Shown here: positions 1 through 9,800 of the stretch, piece by piece
How the letters are laid out: each line of letters starts with the position of its first letter
Numbering within the stretch: position 1 is the stretch's first letter
Assembly: GCA_013399305.1 (NCBI GenBank)
Contig: VXAI01000164.1
Location: 179,501-243,500, forward strand
DNA: 64,000 nucleotides
DNA from: Rostratula benghalensis
Lineage: Eukaryota; Chordata; Aves; Charadriiformes; Rostratulidae
Direction of reading: 5' to 3'
Program-made: the position numbers and the translations under genes
The notes under the pieces: model-generated
Seen by the model: the letters and a program-made list of their open reading frames with translations, nothing else
Told to the model about the DNA's origin: nothing
Database searches by the model: none

Positions 1-1725
1 TCCTCCACCAAAGGTCTGGGTGTGGTTGGTGTCAGCAGGTTTACTGAAGCAGGTCTCTGATAGTGAAGTGCAGGCTCAAAGAGCTGGCAAGTCTGGGAGA
101 TGGCTCTGGGAGCTCCATAAATCCCATCCTTCCCTAGGATGGACCGGCTGCCAGATCAGCAAGTTGCTGCCTATGCACTGTGAGCAAACTGGTAAGTACT
201 GGCTCCATAATCATGGTGCCAGGACATCTGCTGAGGGCTGCTGGAGGTGCTGGTCAATAATTTCAAATAGTACATCCTAGAGAGAGGGGCTGAAATGGCT
301 GGTTTTCTCCTTGGCATTGCTTTTGTGTGCCTGCCTTCAGCATTTTCCAGGCTGTGCTTTGTAGGCAGGGCTGTAAATTAGCCCTGCGGGCGATCTGTGC
401 TGAAACTGTCTCACTTTTTTTGTTGTTCTTCCCCTTGAACAGGAAAAGCACAAGGCACAGTTTGAGGTGATGGGCTCCTGGGTGAAGCAGCGGGTGGCTG
501 GCTCTACCATGCAGGCTGAGCCCCTGCTAAATCCAGCTCATCTCCCAGGAGGGATGGATTTTAACACTGAAGACTTTGCTGTGTCCAATAAAGATTTTCA
601 TTGTGGCGGGTGAAATAATCACCGTGGCAGGCAGCTCAGCTCATAGTTGGGTCAGCCAGGGCAGGCAGCGTAAAGAGAAAAAAACATTACTTCATGGTCT
701 GGAGTTTAGATTCAAGCATGTAACGGTTTGTTGTAATTCTCTGCTCTATAAGACAAAACTACCCGAGCCCATCAGCTTTTCTTGGCACCGCTCTGTATGT
801 GAAACTGTGGGGAGGAAAGTACAGATACTGCTGGGTGACTGTGAGTTTGTGAAGTAGGGTGGACATTGTGTTGAGCATCAACAGTGGTGTGCTGTTAATG
901 TCTCCAAAAACATGAAAGAGGGGACATAAAAGCTAGGGTTGCAGGTAAGGCTTTACAGTGACGTATGGTACCCCCCAAGAAATCCTTCTCCCATGGCTCA
1001 TGCTGGGTTACCAACATGTGCCTGCCCAGCAAACACAGCAGGAGCAGCAGTACTGGGCTGGGCTGCACCTTCAAGTTTCATCTCTGAGGAAAGCAGGTAG
1101 GGTGGGCAGAAAGGAATGGCTGTGGGTGGGCACCCAGTAACCTGTGGTGGCCCAAGTAATGGGGCTGGTGGGGGGACTCACAGGCCAACTGAAATATTGC
1201 CACAGGCTGTTTTTCAATACACACCACTCTGACACCAGCAGTCATTTTACAGAGCACATGGCTGATCTGCGACAGTGATTGCTGCTGAAATTTGAAGGAA
1301 GGGGGGTGGTGGTGGGTGTAGGACTCGGAGCCTCTGAATTGCTATACTCCTCTGTATAATCAAACCTGTATGCTATTAGAAGGGATTTATCTCCTGATTT
1401 ACATTTCCCTACTTAATATTAAAGAACCAAAGAACCATGAAAATACGAGCGACGCAATCTTGAGGCCAATGTGCCAAAGTCTGGGCCTCCCTGCAGCTGT
1501 CTGTGCCCTCACCAACTGAAAAACTGCAGGGTTTGCTGAAATGCTCCAGGGCGTCTATCTCGGGGCATGTCACCCCAGGCTGACCCTGGAGGTGGCTTCA
1601 GAGGTGCCCTGGAGCCAGGCTCAGCTCAGTTACCCAGTGCTGCACTGGGAAATTTAAGTGCCCGTGAGAAACCGGATAGGTGTGAGGCCAGGGTAACCCA
1701 GCCAGGGTCTCCACGTGGTGCTGCT

Positions 1726-1795
1726 TGTGCGGGTGTGTGTGTATATGTGTGTGTGTGTGAGTACACGTGTGTGTGCGTGTCTGCGTGTGTGTGTG
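1726..1795. repeat. Imperfect (TG)n microsatellite
   Basis: About 70 bases of alternating T and G with a few interruptions (TATATG, GAGTACACG, CTGCG). It lies in DIPK2B intron 2. Reading frames over it give artificial Val/Cys repeats and are not genes. Confidence 0.9.
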
Positions 1796-3212
1796 ATCAT
1801 ACCAGCTCAGCTGGGGATTCAGTTTCAAGGAGGACAGTATAGGGAAAGCTGTACAGCACATCAAGAGCCTTTTAAGGAGAAGGATTTGGGCTCAGCTAGT
1901 GCCTTAACTTTGCAGCAGATCTGAGATACTACAGAGCTTCATTTCCCCAGTTACTTTTTCACTCAGCTCAGCAAATTTAAGCTCTCGACTTCTTCTGTTT
2001 CACATAGTACTGCTGTGGGAGACAGCATGATTTTGCACAAACCCCTTGGACACTCCAGCAATCCTGGAGGGCATTGGCACCCTGACTTGCTCTCCCGCAG
2101 CCCCCTGCAGCACTGCCTTGGGGGACAGTAATGCCTTGTGGGTGCCTGGGAAGCTGCGGGGAGGAGGTGTCCCTTCCTGCAGCCCACAAGCTCAGGTGAG
2201 GGATGCTCTAGGTGGTATTTGCCCTCTCTCCCTAGCCCCTCTACTTAGGTTACTAGATAAAGTACAGTGTAGCTTTGCTATAAATAATTTTTTCCTGTTC
2301 AGTGTGTGTCATCCTGCCGGGAGGCTGCTGGTTTTGGGGTGACCTGCTGTGTGGGGCTGTCTGTGACTTGAGAGAGTCCCTCTCGGAGCAGCTCAGGCCC
2401 TAGCACCAGTGCTGCTCCTGCTGCTGCTGCTGCTGCAGCATGGGGGTCTCCCACTCTCCTTCCCCAGGCGCGTGGCCTCATGGGGTAACAGAAGCGGAAA
2501 AACAAAAGCAGCATATATTTAGCACTCAGCAAAGCTGAGTGGATGCAGCAGTGTGCAGGCAGGAGGAAGCAGTTGCCTTCATAGAAAAAAAAAAATATTC
2601 CCTTTTTCACCGCCACTTCGCTCAGGGTCTTGTTTAGAGGACACCCAACCTCTGCCCTGGTCCCTGCCCCTTGCCAGTGGATATCACAATGCTTTGTTGC
2701 TGTTTGGAGAGCACGGGGGAAAGTGTATGTATTTGGGGAGGGGGCTTTTGCTCTCAGATGCAAGCCAGCTGCTGAAAAACACACTGGCGTGCCTGGTGGC
2801 TGTCCCTGGCCGCCTGTGGCATCCCTTGGTGTGGACAGCACTCAGTCACCAGCTCTCCTCTGGAGCCTACCCACTCTGTCCCTTCATCCCTGCCTGCATG
2901 TCCATCTTTCCACACCATGGCTGCTTGTCTGCCTGGTGGCAGCGACCCTCCACGTGCTTGTCCTGGCTTCACCTGTGACACCCCAGGACTGCAACAGAAA
3001 GGGCAGCGTGCTTCTTCATGTCTGACATCATTTGCTATAGACAGCAGGGGGATGAGGAATCTGAGGCTCCGGCTCCAACCAGCCATGCCCCTCGCCCTGC
3101 TGGCCACAAGCAGAGGGATCTAAGCTACACCAGTCCTCGGCCCAGAGCAAAATCACTTTCAAGGAATGGGCTGCCCTTTTGGGTACAGCTTTGGGACCTG
3201 CTCCCCCCCCCC

Positions 3213-3275
3213 AAAAAAAAAAAGCACAAATAATGAAGAAAAAAAAAAAGCACAAATAATGAAGAAAAAAAAAAA
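3213..3275. repeat. A-rich tandem unit, period 26
   Basis: A run of 11 A, then GCACAAATAATGAAG (3224-3238), 11 A, the same 15-mer again (3250-3264), and 11 A. The two units are identical, so this is a recent local duplication. A run of 10 C (3203-3212) lies directly before it. Confidence 0.9.
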
Positions 3276-3784
3276 GTAAAAAACCACCGAGACGTGATAG
3301 AAAACTGGGAAAACACACGGCAGAAATATCCCCGCTTGAACTGCAGCCATTTTTGTGTGCATGGCTCTATATTTTGCTAATGCCTGAAACCAGTGGGTGG
3401 TGCAGCTTTCCATGGACCTACAGCCTCAGCCTGCATGACAAGCCAGGAGTCGGTGCCTGCCTTCCCAGGGTTGATCCCCAGCCCTGGACAGGCTGGCCAC
3501 GGCGTTGCCTATGGCTGTTGGCCCAGGGCCTCAGGCATTCTTCGTCCTGTTGGGGCCTCATTTTGCCTCTCCCTCATGGTAGGTGGGCTCAGACAGGGGG
3601 AGGACAGGGTTGCCTCCACTCCACCAGGAGGGGCATAGTCAGCCATTGCCCAAACTCACCCTCCGCCTGTCAAGTCACAAGCATGTCTCCTTCAGACCCT
3701 TTTCCCCTCCCAACACCACATGGCAGCCTCTAAAGCTCCCTCCCCTTGCTGGTATGGGGCGTGGGGTTGCTGCGGGGCACAAAC

Positions 3785-4049
3785 CTGGACCAGGTCGGGG
3801 GTGAGGCGCTTGGCCCTCAGCCATTTCTGGAAGCGTTGTGTGCGGCGCAGGGCGCGCTCCAGGCTGCAAGTCTTGGTCTTCAGCAGGGAGGTGCAGATGC
3901 GCTTGTCAGCACGGTCATGCCGGTACTTGGAGGTCAGCCGGGTGATGTCGACCAGCCGCCAGCTCTTGGCATCATCCGTGTAGTTGCCCGAGTAGCTGAG
4001 CAGGTAGCTGGGGGGCAGCTTTAAACGAGAAGAAAGCCAGGTGTCAAAC
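3785..4049 (-). CDS. DIPK2B: DIPK2B coding exon 2
   Basis: This 265-base internal exon encodes residues 75-163. The acceptor is TTTGGCAG|G at 4050/4049 after a T-rich tract, and the donor is CAG|GTTTGT at 3785/3784. The first base completes the codon split in exon 1 (AG+G, Arg75), giving IRFDTWLSSRLKLPPS across the join. The exon ends on a codon boundary. Recognisable family blocks are LLSYSGNYTDD (91-101), the Cys pair C127 and C136, CSLERALRRT (136-145) and FQKWLRAKRLTPDLVQ (148-163). From recalled family sequence, human DIPK2B has the same layout, including FQKWLQAKRLTPDLVQ and an N-glycosylation sequon at the NYT position (N97 here). The exon is GC-rich compared with the AT-rich surroundings. 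The kinase-like core that should follow (starting near a CPSQRLLDR-type motif in the family) is not visible at 1-3784, so the gene continues beyond the left edge. Confidence 0.93.
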
Positions 4050-5142
4050 CTGCCAAACCAAAACAAGAGCCCCACGGAGAGCGGGTTAACAAGCTACACA
4101 GGTACACGCACAGCTCCAGCGCCACCATGGTTGCTTGGCCAAATGTTGGCCTGAGGCGCTTTCTTGCCATTGCCCTGGGCACTGGGGTGAGGAAAGACAG
4201 CTGAAGCTGTTCACTGAGGAAATGTGCTTTGGAAAAAAATGTGCATCTTTTCTTCCCTCTTGTCGTGAGCAGTGTCATGAGATGGGGGGGCGAAACACCC
4301 AAATGGGGCCTTTCGGGCCATGTAGAGAGAGGGAAAGAAGAAAGGGAATGGGCTGCAGGGTTTTGATGCACAGGGAATCCCTGGCATTTTAAAATTTCCT
4401 TAACCTTAGAGAAAGGGGCCAAAAAAGGAGCACTCGACACTTCAAGGGACCCTGAAGAACAAAACCTCCTGACTGTAAATGCATTTGGGAATATCAAAAT
4501 ATTTTGTTTTGATGTAGTGGTTTTACTCAGTACTGGCGTCAACAGGTATCCCCTGACATTACTGGCTGTATTTGAGCAGCCAGGATGAGCGAAATCCCCA
4601 GGCAGTAGTAGAGTTTGGGGTGTGATGGGAGGGATGGGTGAACACGTGCCCTGGGCGTGCAGCACCACTGTAGCCATGGAGATCTTACACTAATTTACTC
4701 CCCCTACACAGGCACAGGAGGGGAGCATATGGGCTGGGTAATTAGGCTGTGACGATTTTTTTTGTTTGTTTGTTTCAGCAGCCCCCTCAGCCCTTCCCAC
4801 ACACACATCGCACATGCAGGAGCTGAGGAGCACAGTGCCTGTTTTGTAAGCCTGTCTGTAACCTGCTCTTGGAAAGCGGCTGAACTCTGACCTTTGTTTT
4901 GGGCAACGTCATGCATTCCCTGCCTCTAAAGCCTCCCGACCTAGCCTTTTTGCCCGAGTGCGTAAGAAAGCACGTCCTCATTTAATCACACCATAAATTA
5001 AAGCCCATAGCTCAGAAGTGAAACAGGAGAGGCAAAATGTTCCCTGGAGGATCAGCTAACTGGCGTTAGATGAAAAGACATTAACAAATCCAAAAGTTGA
5101 ATCTGATCTAGTATGAGAAGCTAAGCTTGTATCAGAAACAAC

Positions 5143-5716
5143 ATGGCCAGCAGGACTAGGGAAGTGACTGCCCCCTTGTACTCAGCACTGGTGAGGCCAT
5201 ACCTCTAGTACTGTGTACAGTTTTGGACCCCTCACTACAAGAAAGAGATGCTGGAATGTGTCCAGAGAAGGGCAATAACTCTGGTGAGGGGTCTAGATCA
5301 CAAGTTTTAGAAGGAACAGTTAAGGGAACTGGGGTTGTGTAGTCTGGAGGAAAGGGAGCTGAGGGGAGACCTCATTGCTCTCTACAACTACTTGAGAGGA
5401 GGTTGTAGCAAAGCGGGTGTCAGTCTCTTCTCCTAAATAGCAAGTGATAGGACAAGAGTAAATGGCATGAAGTTGTGCCAGGGCAGGTTTAGATTGGATA
5501 TTAGAATATTAGGAAACAAGTTTATTGCTGAAAGAGTTGCGAAGCATTGGAACAGACTGTCCAGGGAAGTGGCTGCATCACTATTGTGGAGGTATTTTAA
5601 AGATGTATAGATGTGGTGCTTAGGGACATGTTATAGTAGTGGACTTGGCAGTGGTGGGTTAACAGTTAGACTTGATAATCTTAAAGGCCCTTTCCAACCT
5701 AAATGATTCTATGATC
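5143..5716 (+). mobile_element. CR1 LINE 3' fragment in DIPK2B intron 1
   Basis: Plus-strand copy of the last ~570 bases of a CR1 element, 5'-truncated as is usual for this family. Recognisable pieces are the ACTCAGCACTGGTGAGGCCA block, GGGGAGACCTCATTGCTCTC, the GGACAAGAGTAAATGGCA region and the 3' end CTTTCCAACCTAAATGATTC. It is diverged and has stops in every frame, so it is inactive. It lies antisense to DIPK2B. Confidence 0.9.
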
Positions 5717-6366
5717 TTTCCTTTAGACTTGCAGTTGGGAAATTGGCACAGAGAGGGGGGACTAATTTCCTCTGATTTCAGGTAGATAACTGATTTGGTG
5801 ACAATAGTTGACCTCTGCAATCAGACTGACTGGCATCCTCTGCACAGCGGCTCCTGAAGGCAACGCCTCACTTCTCTTCCCCACCACAGACCCTGTGCAG
5901 CTCAAGTCCATGGCAAGCACAAGTGCCTGTGGAAGGAGAGAATGCCTCCCTGAAATGCTGGTCATTGCCTTGCTTTGGCTTTTAGCTCTAGCTATGTCCC
6001 TCCTTCAAAAGATTTGCTGTGGAGATGCAGGTTGACTGGAAGTGGAGGAACTGGCTCCTTGCACAAGCAGGTTGGGGGTTCAGGCATTTCATTTAGTTAG
6101 GCATTTTGCCCAATATGAAATTGAAGCTTCCCTGCAACTAGGGCATCTGACATGCAAATAAATGCCTTCTTTTGGTTGTTTTTTTTGGGTTTTTTTGTTT
6201 GTTTGGTTGGTTGGTTTTGAGCTAGTACCAAAAACAGAGAATAGTTGCTAGGCCTCACTGCGATTTGTTGTGAATCACGACCCCTCCCAGTGCCTAATCT
6301 ACAAAGCAGGCACAGTGTGCCAGGCACGTACAGGGAAGAGATGGCTATGGGCTGGGTTTCTCTCAC

Positions 6367-6402
6367 TTTCTTTTTTCACTTTCTTTTTTTTTTTTTTTTT
6401 AA
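6367..6402. repeat. Pyrimidine tract (T-rich)
   Basis: T-rich stretch with a few C, ending in a long T run. On the minus strand it is an A-rich tract within DIPK2B intron 1. No other content was recognised. Confidence 0.8.
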
Positions 6403-7193
6403 GTTAAGCACAAATGTGCCTTGTGATTCGGCTCAAGCGTGTGTGCTCAGGGGAGCTCATTTCAGGCAGATACCAGGAAAACACCACCTCCCTCATACAA
6501 GCAGCACATGGATGTGTGAAATCCAGGGCTGAGCGTTAATTTGAGTGTGGATGGAGCGATTTCCTCCATGGGGCTCCCGGGGGAGAGCAACACGGGCCTT
6601 GGAACCCGCCATGGGCCGCAACAATTCTGTATTTGGCATCATTTCTGGGCAGCACAGCGCTGGCTTGGCACACGCGCTAGATACTTTCAAGATTCATCAT
6701 CAAGTTGTGCTGTAACAATATTTCAGTTTTGTATGAAGCCTTTTAGCTCAGGGCCTGAATGTGCTTTAATTAAGACTTTCACTAAGATCTGTGTAAATAA
6801 CCGAGTCACAGATTATGGATTTTAGATCAAACCAGAACTAAACATTGAAGGCAATCAAACTTGTTTTTCTTTTTCTTGGATGAAATTAAGTATTTTCTTT
6901 CAGCCAAAATAATTTTGCTTGCATTTGGAGTTTTAAATTAAAAAAAACAAGACAAAACCAAAACAAAACTAAGTCCTAAAACCCAAAATCAAGAAATGCC
7001 ATGTAAAACTCCATGAAGTCGGAATATTCCAGCTTTTGCAGACTTCCTTCCCATTACTCTTCGCCAAAGCTCATCACCAGGGTTGGCACAAGTCTGCAAA
7101 TAGTTTTGGTCAGCTCAGTTGCTCAGAGTTTTGAAATTTTGCAAAACCTTTTGCTGCGTTCTGCGCTCAGGACAGTTGGTAAGTCAGGCTTTG

Positions 7194-7305
7194 GTATCCT
7201 CATTTACAGATGGATAAAGTTGGGCAAAGATAAGGGAAGTAAAGCACATTAGAGCACAAGATGAGTCACCAGCCATTCTGGGAACAAAACCCACATCTTC
7301 TTACT
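7194..7305 (-). repeat. MIR-like SINE relic
   Basis: The stretch starts with CCTCATTTACAGATGGATAA and later has GGGAACAAAACCCACATCTT. The order of these pieces matches the reverse complement of the MIR consensus (TTTACAGATGAGGAAACTGAGG ... GAACCCAGGTCT). The match is from memory and the copy is heavily diverged. Confidence 0.55.
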
Positions 7306-9536
7306 CGTTAGTTGAGTGTGAATGCATGTCACAGCTTCCGGAAATGATGGAGAATTAATGAAGCATGTTCTAATGAGGATTAACACAGAGAAGCAGCAAG
7401 TGCCATCCACCTTTGTGAACATGTGAAAAGGTACACGGGGGTGGATCAAAGAGCATAAGCAACACTGAAATTTCCCTTGGTTAACCTTCCACTTGCCAAA
7501 ATACCCCAGCTGTTCATGAAATCAAGTGGGAGAACAAGTTTAACCCCTGCAAAGAAAAGCCTGAAGCTGACTGTCTGTTCAGGAGAACATTTTAAAAGCT
7601 TACCCTTCCCGAAGCGCTCAGAGCAGAACTGTATGTTACCCCTTATTTGTGTGCTGCACTGCTTGCGGTGACTGCAGGCTCACAAGAGAGAAAGAGAAGT
7701 CTCTGGCTGAGGAAGCCTTCCTACTTTCCCTGAAGCAGGAGCATCGTGCTCCCACGTTTGTGATTCTACAATCCCAGATCCCGCTCAGACCCTCTGCAAA
7801 CCCACAGCTCTTTCCTGCTCTCCCCTCCCCGAGGAAAGCCAGCGAGGGAGCCTCCTGTTTTAGCTCACGTAGTGTCTTTTCCCCGTGCCCTGCTGCAGCG
7901 TGCAGCTGGCCACCAGCCAGCCAGAGGCAGTTGCTTGTTGCAAAGGGCTACTGCTATTTTCAGCAGGGCTGAAGGAAGCTCCATAGCCCCAGCCCTCCCC
8001 AGTGGCTAAGCAGGAACAACCAAAATGGTGCACCTGCAACAAGCTTCATGTGCGGAAGCTGCTTTGTGTCTGGTGGCAGGTCCTTAAAAAAAGGAAGCGG
8101 CACAGGTGAGTGACAAATGGGCTACAGCCGGTTGGAAAACAGGGCAGGAACCAGCTCCTGTGCCACCCTGCTGCAGAGAATAAAAGGTAGGGCAGCCTGT
8201 ACCCCGAACACACCCCCAGCCCCTGCAGACTCTTACCAGCCCGTGTCAGCTATCAGAATGCACTGATTGCAGATTCATCCTGCTTTTTGGGACAGGCTGG
8301 GAGAAATGCAGAATGGCTGACCTGGCCCTTCATAGTGCCCCTGCACCCTACTTACCGCATACCCTGGCATCACCCTTGGCACAAGCTGGGAGAGACAGAA
8401 AGCCAAGAGGGCAAAGCTCTGAAGGCTGGGACCCCGGTGGGCTATGACAAAGGGGTGCCCTGGCCTAGCAAAGCCACAAGCTGCTCTTTTCCAACAGCAG
8501 CAAGGGAAGGATGGATGTTCAATATTACAAGTCCATCCCAGACAAACCATTATGGTTTTACTAGGCTACATTTTTTAACATAGTTTAAGATAAAAACGGT
8601 GATTTGTCCAATATTATACTACTTACATTATAGCATTAAAAATACAATTTTACTATAATAATTTCTTCTCCCCCAGGCTTTTATATCTATAAAAGAAAGT
8701 GCATATGGCTCTATAAATCATATCAGACCCAATAAACCCTTCCTCTGCCAAGCACTGCCTTTAGCTTTCTCCTCAAATACATTGCCAACATTTTCCCTGC
8801 TGTCATCAGATATGCTCTGCTTTTGAGCCTAAAACTATTGGATCGGTCCAACGACCACTTGAGCAGCATCTGTCTCTTTGACTTCGAGTCAGATGCAATT
8901 TCTTCCTCTGTCTTCAAGTTCTCACAGAAACCTCCCAAAAGTGTACTAATAATTTAGCCCCCTCTATTTTTGGGCATGTAGGTAACCTGATGTGCAAAAG
9001 TCCTCATGCCTCAGGCAGGTTTAGATCACTTTTGCTCTCAGCTAAGATGCACAAGAAATTCTGCGTATTTGTGTTGTTGCACCTGGTACAAAATTATATA
9101 GCATGTTTGTATGTTTATAGTTAACATAGTCCATTGGGAGCATACAAATCTAAACTCCCTTTGCCTTTACTCAGGTGCTTATAATAAAATACTTCCAGTA
9201 CATCTACACAAGATGATTTCTTCCTTCCCTCTTCCCTTCACCCATCATTGCCTTGAATTGTTTCAGAGCTGCATTCAATGCAGAAAGTTGTCTTCTACTT
9301 CTGCTTCCAAATTATAATTCAGGGCTGAAGCCTGATCATGTATATGCAGCTTTAAAAGAAAACAGAGACAAAGCAGCAGCTTATAGACATTAATTAAAAT
9401 ACTAGGCACTGTAATGGAAAACAGGAGGTAAGTTAGTCTTTGTATTGTTGTTCATTAAAGTAATTGGAAATACTAACAGGCAACTTTCAAGTTACTATGC
9501 AGAATGCTTTAAAAATTACTGTGCTGAGTTTCTGAC

Positions 9537-9760
9537 CTTATTTCTTCTTTAAAGAATTTCTTGCAAATGGATGTCCCAATGCAGGCGTTGCATTTATCAA
9601 GTCCCAGGAAAGTCCGGCCAAAATTGTAGCTGGGTTTGATGTGGGGTGCAGATGGAGAAGCTGTTGCTGCTCTGGAAGGGTTACAGCTCAGAGCCAAAAC
9701 CAGGAGCAGCATCAACGAATCTGCAATTCTGGAGCAAAGGCAACATATCCAGCGCCCCAT
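9537..9760 (-). CDS. DIPK2B: DIPK2B coding exon 1 (start codon, signal peptide, Cys motif)
   Basis: This exon encodes residues 1-74 plus two bases of codon 75. DIPK2B belongs to the FAM69/DIPK family of divergent, secretory-pathway kinase-like proteins; its biochemical role is poorly defined. Seen in the sequence: an ATG at 9760, a hydrophobic stretch LMLLLVLALS at residues 16-25 that fits a signal peptide, then YNFGRTFLGLDKC (45-57), CNACIGTSIC (57-66) and KKFFKEEI (67-74). From recalled family sequence, the block from YNFGRTF to KKFFKEEI is almost identical to mammalian DIPK2B and clearly different from the paralogue DIPK2A, which has a CPACFGTSWC-like motif. The donor site is AAG|GTCAGA at 9537/9536, and the codon is split after its second base. 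Reading past the donor reaches a stop at 9509-9511. A second Met at residue 17 starts just before the hydrophobic core and could be an alternative start. An in-frame TAG lies immediately before the chosen ATG. Confidence 0.93.
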
Positions 9761-9800
9761 CTACAGTAGCAGAGAGCTTTGCCTTTTGCAAGTTACCCCT
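9761..9800 (-). other. DIPK2B: Acceptor-like or 5' UTR sequence just upstream of the DIPK2B start codon
   Basis: On the minus strand the ATG is preceded directly by CTCTCTGCTACTGTAG, which is pyrimidine-rich and ends in AG, like a splice acceptor. The same TAG is an in-frame stop. The sequence is therefore either 5' untranslated sequence in the first exon, or the 3' end of an intron that separates this exon from a distal non-coding first exon. I see no TATA box or CpG-dense promoter next to it. The sequence alone cannot choose between the two readings. Confidence 0.4.

Larger units (their letters stand above)
1..3784 (-). other. DIPK2B: Partial DIPK2B intron 2
   Basis: Sequence downstream of the exon 2 donor on the minus strand. 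I looked for the next DIPK2B exon, expected to contain a CPSQRLLDR-like block, and did not find it in any minus-strand frame. The stretch is moderately GC-rich with many short chance frames. It holds a TG microsatellite (1726-1795), a short CTG run near 2413-2436 and a duplicated A-rich unit (3213-3275). Confidence 0.7.
4050..9536 (-). other. DIPK2B: DIPK2B intron 1
   Basis: This 5,487-base GT-AG intron is defined by the two exons, which join in frame. It holds a CR1 fragment (5143-5716), T-rich tracts around 6367-6402 and a MIR-like relic (7194-7305). Reading frames inside it, including a 218-codon one at 4021-4677 on the minus strand, have no family resemblance and differ in frame from the exons. 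I see no further exon here. Confidence 0.85.

Noticed and set aside
2299..2841. 180-codon minus-strand frame in DIPK2B intron 2
   Set aside because: It does not contain the expected DIPK2B exon 3 motifs, and its Ala run comes from a short CTG repeat. It is judged a chance frame.
4021..4677. 218-codon minus-strand frame next to DIPK2B exon 2
   Set aside because: It lies in intron 1, is in a different frame from exon 2, and has no domain or family resemblance. The exon acceptor at 4050 explains the coding signal near its end.
8723..8938. 71-codon minus-strand frame rich in charged residues
   Set aside because: It lies in DIPK2B intron 1, no known family fits, and skipping it leaves exons 1 and 2 joined perfectly in frame.
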